Assembly (NCBI RefSeq): GCF_042242105.1
Contig: NC_092023.1
Location: forward strand, 11,048,933-11,112,932
Length of the DNA stretch: 64,000 nt
Reading direction: 5' to 3'
Source: Pempheris klunzingeri
Taxonomy: Eukaryota; Chordata; Actinopteri; Acropomatiformes; Pempheridae
Positions 1-48,000 of the stretch are shown one piece after another (position 1 is the stretch's first letter; the number at the start of each line of letters is the position of its first letter). The notes under the pieces are model-generated. The model worked only from the letters and a program-made list of their open reading frames with translations, was not told the DNA's origin and did not search any database. Made by a program: the position numbers and the translations under genes.

Positions 1-825
1 TGGTGTTCATATATGAGATTCACAAATACTGGCTATCAGGATAGATGGATAACTTGCTCACTGCAGCCACATTAGTTAGAATTGCATTCCATTTGTCATC
101 AAGCCCATCTATATATGGTTTATTGAAATTAAAAGTTCTGCTGAAAGATGTCTTTGAAAATCAGATTGCTTGGCCAGAGTTATCTGTTGTATAATTCATA
201 ATGATCCCGGCAGTTGATATATTAAAAGACTTCATCAATTGCTTGAGGAAATTACTCTGAGAGTGTTTCAACGTCTGCAAAGATTGTCGTGGTGAAATAA
301 TGCAAACGACTTGCTGTGTGGCCTCAATTAATCAAATATGCACCATCTGCAATGTGAGGCACGTCTATTTTATGTGACATGCAAAGAATCTCATACAAAT
401 GATTTAATAACAAACCAGTGGGTCATGCTGTTTCTGCTGGAGCGTCCCGACAGAGATACAACTGTGTTCTTCTCAAAATCTGAAGCAGTATACAGACTTT
501 GGACTAAAATCATACCGCTCTTACTATTTTTCCATTACAGTGGAATGGAAAATAAATCAAACTTATGTACAAACGTAGAGCTGTCAGTTTTTATGTAACC
601 TCTGAGTGTTCAGTGTTATGACACCAAAATCTGGGCTACGACCTCGCCTTCCCCTCTTAACCAAGAGGTGCACTCGTATGATAAAGGCCGGTGTGACTTA
701 AAGACCACACTGTTGCCTAATCTAAATGGTGCGCCCAGTGCAGCCTCAGCTATCCGAGTAATCTGGATTTTACTGGATTCCAGCTGAGTTCATCGTTAAC
801 TGTTGCCTGTTGAATCTATCATCCT
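1..825 (-). other. kcnh1 3' UTR / downstream flank
   Basis: AT-rich sequence after the kcnh1 stop codon, expected to be 3' UTR and flank. I see no coding exon here; the small plus-strand ORF at 338-598 has no recognisable domain. Confidence 0.5.
119..124 (-). promoter_or_regulatory. candidate kcnh1 polyadenylation signal
   Basis: AATAAA on the minus strand about 700 nt past the kcnh1 stop. It is the nearest canonical hexamer I noticed downstream. A motif this short occurs often by chance, so it is only a candidate; the true 3' end could lie outside the window. Confidence 0.25.
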
Positions 826-37677
<36,852 letters not shown>

Positions 37678-37680
<3 letters not shown>

Positions 37681-37810
37681 TGGAACTGAGTACATTTGAT
37701 CAAGTGCTGTGCTTTGGTAATACTGTACTTTAATCAATTAATTTTCTGCTACTTTATACTTCTCCATTACATTTTAGAGGGTATTATTGTACTGTTTATT
37801 CCACTAGGCC
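37678..37810 (+). repeat. dispersed repeat E, copy 1
   Basis: TTTTCTGCTACTTTATACTT and ATTACATTTTAGAGGGTATT correspond to the reverse complement of 43.30-43.44 kb. I recall it as a common teleost element of the type AGTACTTTACTTGAGTA..CTCCACTACATTT. Confidence 0.6.
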
Positions 37811-39793
37811 CACATTTATTCAACAAATATAGTTACTAGAGAGAACAAATGCCCAAAAAAACTGATGCAGGTACCAAATGACTTTGATATATCATAAGAT
37901 TTTTAAAAAAAACTGAGAAAAAGGTTAGTTTTTACTGTTTGATCAATAAGTCATAACCAAAAAATGGCAAGGCACACTGCTGACTAAGATGAAATGCGCT
38001 TAGCCCATTAATTAAAGGCTTTTTGATCTTTGCAATGCAGTGTGCCTTGGCACAAGTCTAACCTCTTTCTCCGGTTTTGGTTTTGTAGTTAATTTAAAAA
38101 CATGTTAAGCTAAAACTCAATAAAGATTAAACTTGTGGTTTCCAGCTGATTTTGGCTTGTGGCCCCTCATAAAAAAGCAGTAGGAGCTCCTGTCATGTTT
38201 CAGATGTCTATAAATTGTTAGGAGTTCCACCAAAAAGAGATTTCATGACACTCTTTCATTTAAATAATATTTTGAACCTCAAAGAAGCCAAATTGACCAA
38301 TATTTTTTATTTAGAAAGTCTAAACATGCACATTATGAATTCATGTAGCAGGACAGGTTTTCTTCTTTTGGCTCATTATTCTGCTTGTGGAATAATTCAG
38401 GCTGGTAACGTTTAGCATATTAAAACAGTGAGCTGTGTTAAAGCGGCTAAATTCAGCTTGTAGTGTGTAACTGAACGAAGAGAAAACAGTCGGGAAAACG
38501 TCCTGCAGTCGACTCAGGAGGGTTCTGATTAGTTAGCTTTTCATGGATTAATCGCTTTGAGTCAGGTTCTTGAAATGGTGTGTTCCAAAGGAGCAGCAGT
38601 ACTGAGCCATGTGGGGTTTTTTTCTCTTTAACTCTTGGCATAAATTTGGGTCCTTCCAAAGAATGCATTTTCCCCACCAGCTCATTAATCTTGTTCAATT
38701 ATTTTGGACCCTGCGGCACCCATAGTAGGACAGACTTCAAATAATGCTTCTGGTGGCAACATTTCCATTGAAATTAGACAAATAGGCGGTACAAAGGTCA
38801 GTATGAAAGGCCTCTCACACCTGTGGTTTGTCTGGAAACCAGCAGGCTGTCTGTGTGCTGCAGAGAAGCACTGAATTTCCCAGTTTTAACAAATTAAAAA
38901 GGTGACAAATAGCTGAGCTGTGCTGCTGTTTGTCCACTTCGAAGTGTTGACAATAAAAAAACACTGCTCAGCCAGTGTTTGCCTCGTGTTTTATGGTGCA
39001 GAAGCCTCCTAGCTTTTCAATTACCTCCATCAGTTGATCCTGAAAGTGTTATGAAACGTCAGGTCAAGGAGACTTAGATAATGATCCCCTGCCTGTATAA
39101 CAGATGGTATTGTAAAGATATTTATGACAATAACTGTTATCACACAAGTCTGCAAGGGTCAAATTCCTGCATGATGTCCATTCTCAGTAATCCAGCCACT
39201 AACAGGTACTATGATGTTAACACAGATATATTTTCCATAAACCTCAAAAATGTATTAGTTTCTGTTTTTTTAACTCAATTTCAGCTGCAATTGGGTTTAC
39301 TGCCCTTTAATACATGAAACAGTGAAATGCCTTCAGCTATATAACAGTGAAATGAACCCCTTGTAAAGCTACATCATTTTGCCCCAACATCCCCACACAG
39401 TTTATGTAACATTTTCCTCGTGGATTTCACTCCAGGCTCATGGGAAGTCTGGCTTTCTCAACTTGAAAATGTATTTTGTTAATGAGCGCTAAAATAAGGA
39501 CCCACAGATTGAATGTTGAATGTTAAGCAGCTTTTATCCGAAGGAGCTGCACTGAGTGTGGATTCAGTCTGAACCACAAACAGTTTACAGATTTATTTTA
39601 TGGATGCAGATGAAGTTAAAACGGTCTATTGTGGACTCGTCTGACAGCTTTTCATAGTGGCTTTTCGGCTGACATACAAAGTCCAGCTTCACATTCACAT
39701 ACACACAAAGACACAGAACTTTCTTACACACATAAACATGTTATATTTGTTACATCATAAAGACAGTCTTTGCATGTCCTTTCTCAGCTCACA
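37681..39793. other. intergenic, kcnh1-mrpl57
   Basis: No gene recognised. It starts with repeat E (37.68-37.81 kb). The region from about 39.15 kb on belongs to the tandemly duplicated unit and recurs at 49.89 kb onward. Confidence 0.6.
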
Positions 39794-40105
39794 TTAACTT
39801 GACCATGTCTTGGTGATTTTGAGATGACTCAGGTGGTCTGTCATGTGCTTGTGTTCAGGGAAGCTTCTGAATTTTGCTTCCTTGATGTTGAGCCAGTTTT
39901 GGGCTCTGCGCTCCGCAGCGTGGCAGTACTCCTGCTCCGGAGTCATGTACGGCCGGCTGATCCAGTATTCATTCTCAGCCTCTCGCTCCAGATGTTTCAC
40001 CGTATTGCGTTTCATCTGCCATGTAATTTGACGTGGGCGCCGGTACTTGCCGATCCACTGCTTCCCAGGGATGCCTTTCCGCAACAGGGTGAGGGTGAGG
40101 AACAT
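39794..40105 (-). CDS. mrpl57: Mitochondrial ribosomal protein L57 (mL63 / MRP63)
   Basis: 103-aa intronless ORF; human MRPL57 is 102 aa. It is a small basic subunit of the mitochondrial large ribosomal subunit, made in the cytosol and imported. From memory of the human protein, the conserved blocks are MFLTLTLLRKGIPGKQWIGK at the N-terminus, then HLEREAENEYWISRPYMT, EQEYCHAAERRAQNW and a C-terminal HLKITKTWSS. The ATG has a strong Kozak context (GCCACCATG). A CTTTTCAG acceptor at about 40121 upstream suggests a 5'-UTR intron. It lies head-to-head with cyp3, 1.8 kb apart. A 5'-truncated duplicate lies at 50.54 kb; this copy is the intact parent. Confidence 0.94.
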   Translation of the reverse strand: MFLTLTLLRKGIPGKQWIGKYRRPRQITWQMKRNTVKHLEREAENEYWISRPYMTPEQEYCHAAERRAQNWLNIKEAKFRSFPEHKHMTDHLSHLKITKTWSS

Positions 40106-40297
40106 GGTGGCGAGTTATTTCTGAAAAGGAAAAACTGTGAAAAATCAATAGCTATAATGACAGCGGTTCTGTTCTTTTCAGAAAAAGATGTTCAATGCAG
40201 GTATTGTGTACTTGTCATATTATCATTATTTCTTTTATGGTCACAGCAGTCAACAGTTTTAAGCAAATAAACTGAAAAAAAAAAGACCTGTACAGTG

Positions 40298-40480
40298 TCC
40301 TGCTTGGCACCAAAAGGCAAAAAAGACAACGTTTGTGAACATAGTGGGGCATTTAGCAGCTAAAAAAAAAAGAAGATATTTCCCTCAAGACTTGGTGGAG
40401 ACCCAAACAGAGCTTACATGGGAGTGAGAACTGGACCTACATGATAATGTTGTCCACGAGATGAGTAAAAAAAAGCAACT
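40298..40480 (+). repeat. dispersed repeat A (within duplication copy 1)
   Basis: GCATTTAGCAGCTAAAAAAA, GACTTGGTGGAGACCC and AACAGAGCTTACATGGGAGT match the Tc1-split copy at 33.24/34.91 kb and, nearly exactly, the duplicate at 51.49 kb. Confidence 0.7.
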
Positions 40481-40750
40481 ATGAGCAAACAAGTTTGAAA
40501 CTAACTTTAGTGGGGTGATCATGTGCTCACAGCTTGTTTCTGTAGCCTCCTGGTATAACCAGTTATTGTATGTTTAATAAAATACTTTTTAAATAGTTGT
40601 AAATTCAACTGCTATATCATGGGGTGGGGGGACCCTTGTAGATACTACAATCGTTTCTCCCATGGTTATAATAAAGTAAATGATTTCACACAACATGACA
40701 TTTTGACATGCTGTAACAGGAGAGGCACCGGTGTAGATGACAACAATAAC

Positions 40751-41093
40751 AGTCAGACTGTACAATGCTGCATTATAGTCTGCTGCACCAACCACCACCA
40801 CCACCTGTGCACTTTACTATAACATAAACTGTACAATAATTCTCACCCCACTTCACTTCACCCTGTTGTTGTTTGTCTCTGTAATTACATTTCTTTGTGT
40901 ACATAGGTTTTTACCACTGTATATATTATATTATATTATATTCTGCTATTTAATTTTTCTAATTCTATTATATTCTGCTATTTAATTTTTCTAATTCTTA
41001 ACTGTGTGCTTTTATTTTTCTATCTGTCCCTTTGAGCTGCTGTAACAGCAAAGTTTCCCCACTGAGGGATCAATAAATAAATATCTATCTAAC
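40751..41093 (+). mobile_element. 5'-truncated LINE-like insertion, present only in duplication copy 1
   Basis: Comparison with copy 2 shows about 343 bp of extra sequence between CAACAATAAC (40741-40750) and GATGGCTCAG (41094 on); in copy 2 the flanks are contiguous at 51924-51943. The insert ends TTTCCCCACTGAGGGATCAA then AATAAATATCTATC, a typical fish LINE 3' end. Any target duplication is only about 3-4 bp (TAAC). Confidence 0.75.
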
Positions 41094-41949
41094 GATGGCT
41101 CAGTCATGTTAGTGAGCCACCAGGCACAATATCAGTCCTGAAGCTGCAGCACCTCGTCAATTGCAGCCTTTAAAAGTGTTTAAACATTAATATTGTGCAA
41201 AACACGCACTATTTCTTCACCCGAGTTATTAGAAAACTATATACTTCCACAACAACCATCTGACCTCCAAAGTACGGTAAAGTGAAGCTAGCTTAGCTTA
41301 GCCTGACATCACAGACCAAAATTATGCTTAAACGGGCACTATCTGATACTCAAAATGAACGTAAGTATGTACGCCACATGTTTGTTCCTTACCTCGCCTC
41401 CTATCTGTGACAAATATGGCTCTTTTTACAAGGACAAGATGAGAAAAACACCTAGTCACGCAGTTTGAAAATACACAGGGAGAAGCGTGCGATAAAAAAA
41501 AAGTCCTTGATTGTACTTCCGTGTTATCTACGGGGAGCTAGAAGGCTCAAACATGTTGTAGTACGCACTGGAATTGGACCACGGGAGTAGTAGTTATTTA
41601 AGTATTGTGTTGACACGCAAATATCAAGTCAAGACAATATTTTCAAATATCTGTGATTGACTTTAACTTCTGATGAACTTTTTTCACCAAGTTCAATGTT
41701 TGTTTTGTTTTCTAGAGGATACTTCTGCTTGGTGAGCAAGCGCCGATTGTTGAGAAATTTTAACAGTCCGGTCGATAATAACCTGCCGCCTCTAGTGACC
41801 TTAATGAGTTACATAATCACTATTTATTTCCCCATAAAGCTCCAGTCTCTGTGCTCCTCCCACTGTGCGGATCACTTGTTTAACAGCGCATTTCCGTATT
41901 TTCAGTACAGCCTTGTGTGTGTCCAGCTCTGTCTCGGCACAAACTCAAA

Positions 41950-42020
41950 ATGTTTGACTTTATATTGTTTTCAGCAACCACCTGGACTTTACTGGCTCTC
42001 TTTGCCGCCCTGTTGTTACT
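41950..42020 (+). CDS. cyp3 exon 1 (start, membrane anchor)
   Basis: ATG at 41950 in [20 protein letters not shown], a hydrophobic signal-anchor typical of CYP3 proteins. 71 bp, donor CT|GTGAGT, phase 2 out. Confidence 0.94.
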
Positions 42021-45000
42021 GTGAGTAGTTTCTGTAACTGTCATAGAGGTTGTCCTCCTGGTTGCCAGTTTTGCGATTTGTGACTCTGTTGTCATATTGT
42101 TGGCTGCTCCTGTAACAAGTGTCTTTTTTTATATGGACATATATAAAATAGGTATGGCTCCTGGCCATATGTTTTCAACAAGCTGGCAGTACCCGGACCA
42201 AGGCCTGTGCCGTTTCTTGGAACATTGCTACACTTGAGAAAGGTAAGATACACACATGAGCAAACCCAAATCATAAAGTCTGATATATAAGATGATGATT
42301 TATAGAATAAGTTCATAATGTCTATATTTGTTACAGCATAATAAATCAGTTTCAGTAACTCACTGCTCATGATTGTTCCTGTTGGAAGCTCTTTGGTGGT
42401 TTAACCTTTCAACACGTTTTTTTTAATTCATTTCCATGTAGGGAATTATTTCTTTTGACCGTGAGTGCCATGCAAAGTATGGAGATATCTGGAGGTGAGT
42501 TGTTGCTTCATCTTTCAAAGCGAACCCCCAGCTGGTGGAAACAGTGGTGGAAGAAATAGATAGATAGACTGTTCACATCAAGCAGTATTTCTTCTGTATC
42601 TAAACTTACAAACTCAGAGCTGTTAAATCACAACCACTGTAAGCTTTACAAGATATTTATTGAGATATATTTTTTAGAATCTTTTTTATTCCAACCTAGT
42701 CCCTCTAGCCGATTTGTAATCACAGATTCAAAGTGCATACACAAGGTGTTCTAAACTTGTTGTAAAGTAGTTTAGTTAAAAAAACATAATATGTTGTGAA
42801 GAGCTGTCCCTCTCCTGTTTATGCAATTTCCAGCCCTTGCAGCCTCTCACACTTTTCAGGAGTTCAGGACTGGGCCAACATTACCAGCTAAGTCACACGA
42901 GCTGGATCACAAGGCAAACTACTTCAGAAGGCCTGCTGCAGTTATAGATTGTACATTTTAAAGTAAAACATGTTATTACAGCTCAAATGTGAACTCTTCG
43001 TACTACGTTTGAACGACTGACGGAAGTATGAACAAAAAGTGACAGCCCTAAAAAGAAGGAACCGGGCCTTTCTAATGGTCACAAGATAAATCAGAAGTCC
43101 CATAAAATGGGCTGTAAGATAAAGTAAGATAATGGGACAGGACAGAAGAAAGACAAAGTTCTGCAGACGCAAATTTCCACAAATTTTCTCTACTTTTTTA
43201 ATGAAATATTGGATCATCTCTTTAGGTTTTAAGCGGTTATTTTAATAAAAACATGAGAGATTTAGAGGGGGGAGCCAATTCGGCCCAGAAGTACAAAATG
43301 TGGTAGAGTAATACTAGATTATTATCCTCTAAAATGTGATGGAGTAGCCGAAGCTGCAGAAAATGGAAATACTAAAACAGCAAGTACTTCAAAGTTCTTA
43401 AGTGCAGTTCTTGAGTAAATGCGCTTAATTACTTTCCATTTTTCCATATTTTCACTAAATGGTCATTTTGGGGCCTCATTTAATACATTCTTATTATATT
43501 GAAAAATAAGATATTAACAAATGACCTTTTGAAATCATGACTATGTGAATTTACTGAATGTATATATTGATACACCATTTGGTTTGTGTCACTTTCACTT
43601 AAATCAATGACTCATACTTTGTCCTGATGTTGTTGTGTATTTGTGCAGCCTGTTTGATGCCCGATTACCTGTTATAATGGTGGCAGACCCTGAAATAATT
43701 AAAACTGTGTTGGTGAAGGAGTGCTACTCCGTGTTTACCAACCGCAGGGTAAGAGACTCGTCTTGTTGCATGTTATCCTATGAAAATGCAGCTTATCATG
43801 TTGAACTCTGTGAGATGATGTGGTTCTGTTTGGTATTTATCGAATTAAACTCTGGGAAGTCTTATGCAGCTCTGTGCGAGGAGGGTGGGGCATGTTAAAA
43901 AAAACACAGGAGCTGTTTTCCTCAACGATTTAAGAATAACAGCAAAATACTTTGTTATGTTTAGAAATTTGCTGCAAATGACTGTTTGTTCTCAGGATAA
44001 TAGGAAAACCATATCATGCCCAGCCGATCAGGCTGAGGAGTACTGCATCAGTTTGAAGTGAATCTATGAACCACAAGAGAAGAAAAGTCAGCAAAGCGTG
44101 CCTCTTTCAAGTCAGAAAGTTAAGATTTGCAGCAACATCCTGTAGTTCACACATAGAGTCAGAGATTTACGGTTGGAGATGACGCCATCCTCAACCGTTG
44201 ACGCTGAGGATGACACATCCACTGAGGCAACAAGAAAAAAGACAAAGAAACCCTCTTCAGTGTTGACGTCAAAGCAAGGCATTTTGACATTGCTGTTAGG
44301 AAACCTGTTATGTCAGGATTGATACAGTGTGGATTTGACTGGGCCTGTTTGGCTCTGTATAGTGGATTGATGGCTAAACATAGGAACATATTGCCGGTTA
44401 TGCAAACAAAAACATTATTTGGTATTTATTAAATGCATTTCCTGGACTGGTGTTATGGGAGTGCTGCCTGTACAGCTCAAGGTCAACAACAGAGGCCGTC
44501 ATAAAAGGGCTCCTGAACATTGTAGATAACTATGATTCAGACTCAACATGGTGATAACACTAGCACAACTGTGTGTTCATAGTGCTTTAAAGTAGTAGTA
44601 GCCAGAAGCTCTCTTTTTTTTAAACTGTTGCCGTAGTGGAACAGCCTCCCATCAAGTTGACAAAACCAAGATGTGCTTTTTATGGCTTATTTATGCTTTA
44701 TTTTTTCACTGAGAGCCAAGCTCTCTTTTGCAGTTCACAGTTCACACCAGGAAGATGCCCAGTACAACCACAATGTGATGTGCCGGCCACTGAGCAGCTC
44801 CACGGGAGCGGCTGAGAGTTAAAGGAATAGTTGTTATAGTTATATTTGGCTTCTTGGTGAAGAGTTAGATAAGAACAGATTAACAGCACCCTCTTGTCCG
44901 TACAGTAGTTATGAAGCTACTGAACCACCAGCAGCTTGTTAGCTTAGCTTAGCACAAAGACTGGAAACGGGGAAACATCTAGCCTGGGTAACAAAATCCA

Positions 45001-48000
45001 CTTTTTGCCTATCTTGCCTTAATTTGGACTATACAAAACTTTACGATCATCCTTTTCTTTAAAAATACCATACCACCATGTTGGAAATCTGTGTCCTCAC
45101 TTGAACATGTGATCCCTTGAATTGGTGTGTTTTATAGATCCATAAATAAATGATGTGGTTAAGATAGAAACAGACATGGTGTTATAATATGTTCCATTAT
45201 TGGAGCAAACAAAATCAGTTGTATGATCTGAGAAGAAGAAAAGCTGGAGGAGGCAAACTGTATAACTGCTCTGTGCTCTTAACTGCACTCATGTTTGCAG
45301 GATGCGATAATGGCAGGACCATTTACTGATTCAGTTGTTTCTTCTAAAGACGACACGTGGAGAAGAATGCGGAGCACTATATCACCATGCTTCACCAGCG
45401 GGAGACTGAAACAGGTTGGTATCATATCTGAGCTCACTAACCACTCCTGCAGTCTGCATCTTATGACCTAATGCAGCAATACAAATGCATTTATCAGCAT
45501 CTGCAGCGTATGTTTTCAGTGTGTCTGCATGTATTCTGTATCAGTGATAGACGTAAATACACACAGTACATCATCAGCGTTACTCTACTCTTCTTCTTTG
45601 AAGGTTTTTCCCATTGTTGCTCGCTATGCAGAACGAGTCGTTGAAAAACTTGGACAATCAAATTTGGATGAACCTGTTGATGTCAAACAGTACGTTTTTA
45701 ATCTGTTACATGGCAGTGTGTCACTACATTGTTTGTCATGAAGTAAATGAAAGTGGAAGCACTTAATCCATGTTAGTTCCTAAAAGAAAACCACTTCTTT
45801 CTTTTTTCTTCCATAGATTCGTGGCACCTTACAGTTTGGATGCTGTGACCAGTGCGTCTTTCAGTGTTGAGGCAAATTCCATAAACAATCCAGATGACCC
45901 AATAAATGTTCATATCAAGAACATTCTTAACTTCAAGTTTTGGCCTATAATTTTTCTGAGTACGCACTCTTTTCACCTCTGTTGTAGATCATTTGATCAT
46001 ATGAGCATCTTAGTATCATTAATATGCACATAACAACCCTTTGGTTTCCTTTCAGCCATATTTCCTTCTGCTAGCCGGCTGTTGGAGTTCCTGCATATTG
46101 ACCTGATGCCCAGGAAAAGTGTGGATTATTTCTACAACATCATCAAGAAATTTAAAGACCAGCACGGTGCAGATGAATCTGTAAGCATTTATTCTGTACC
46201 AAGTGAAAAAGTTGCCAAGGATTAAAGGAGTAGCTCGTCTTTTTGGGAAATCTGCTTTCTTCCCAAGAATTAGATGAGAAGATCAGTATCACTCTCGTGT
46301 GTGTACACTAAATATGAATCTAGGGCCAGTTGTCTGCTAGCTTAGCTTAGCAAAATAACTGGAAACAAGGGGAAACAGCTAGCATAGCTCTGTCCAAAAG
46401 TTAACAAAACACCTCTGCAGCTTGCTAGTTAACATGTTCCATCTAATGTGTTTGATTCGTACACAAAAGTGTAAAAACGATAAGTTGTGGTTTTACAGGG
46501 TGTTACAGGCACAGTGACAGTGTGTTAAATAGCTGTAGTGGTACTGGTAGGTGGATTTATTTTCACTGTTAGAGAGAGCCTGACTAGCTATTTCACCTCC
46601 ACTATTATCCTAAACTCAAAGTAGAAATGGTGCATCTTACAAATGTACCAACTAATAATTTTTTCTGTTGTTCTGCCTCATTCAAATTAATATTAACTGT
46701 CACATTTTAAGTCAATGTTTCATAGTAATTTTGTGTTGATGTTGAATGATTTCTGTGCTGATCTAGACTCGACCAGACTTCCTGCAGGTGATGATACAGA
46801 ATGAAATACCAGAATCAAATATCAAGAATGAACACGATCAGCCAAGTAAAGGTATGTTTGCATCACACTAGTAATACCTGGTAAAGGTAAAAATGAATAA
46901 GATAAGATTTAAAAAAAATGAAAAAACAGTTTAGGTGCATGGTCCATATCCTCATGTCTAGTAACTTGCAGCCACAGTCTGATATACGGCTGTCCTTCAT
47001 ATCCTGTAGCTTAAGCGAAATTAATCTGCATGTGTTGTGGTGTGTAGATAAATGTGAAAATGTCTCGGCATGGAAAGTGGTTTTCTAGCTGTTGATATGT
47101 TTGTAAAACTTTCGCTTTATTTTCCTGCAGGTTTGACTGAACATGAGATTCTTTCCCAGGCTTTCATTTTCATCTTTGGTGGCTATGAGACCACAAGTGT
47201 CACTCTCTCTTTCATGTTCTACAACCTGGCCACTAACCCTGATGCCATGCAGACCTTGCAGGAAGAAATCGATGCCAGCCTTCCGAGAGATGTACAGTGA
47301 TTCTGCGCGTGATTCTTTGACGTTTCTAATATTTCAACAGTTAACATCATACATTGTTCTTAGCAATATCTGGTTATTCTTGTGCTTGACGCGTCCTTTC
47401 CTTTTGCCTCTAGGCTCCCATTTCATACGAGGATGTGGTCGGTCTACAGTACCTGGACCAGGTTATTTGTGAGTCAATGCGTTTGCTTCCCACTGCGCCT
47501 CGGCTTGAGAGGATGTGCAAAAAAACTGTCCAGATCCATGGTATCACCATCCCTGAAGGAACTATTGTTGGGATTCCTGTGCATCTGTTACAGAAGGACC
47601 CGCGCTTTTGGAGCTCACCTGAACTTTTCAGACCAGAGAGGTAAATGTGCACTGCACTAAGGCTTCACTCTTAGTGAGGCACTTATCTATAGTCAGAGTA
47701 TTACTTACACTAGATAGTGATCAGCACAGCCCAAATTTGGAGGAGCAGGCAGCAGCCCAACACAGATGCTAAGCTATGTACACCTGTGGATGGGGTCAGC
47801 AGATAAATATATTTTAGCCATCTAGAAAAAGGTCCGCCTAAAAAACATCAATATCCGTTTAACTGTCCACTATGTTTGGAATATTTGCTTTACATTGACA
47901 TCAGACAGTCTTTTCTGATGGAACTGAAGTAATTCACTTTTTCTCCTCACTAACAAGAGCCACCACACTCCATTGACAAAAATGACAGTTTCACCTCACA

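Larger units (their letters stand above)
40106..41949. other. mrpl57-cyp3 divergent intergenic region
   Basis: It should contain both promoters. Repeat A lies at about 40.30-40.48 kb, and a 5'-truncated LINE tail at 40751-41093 is missing from the copy-2 equivalent. I see no clear TATA box or receptor-response element. Confidence 0.6.

Noticed and set aside
39824-40270. 148-codon plus-strand ORF antisense to mrpl57
   Set aside because: Shadow of the conserved mrpl57 ORF; the same shadow recurs in the duplicate.
41657-42028. 123-codon plus-strand ORF over cyp3 exon 1
   Set aside because: Out of frame with the recognised P450 start at 41950; no domain.
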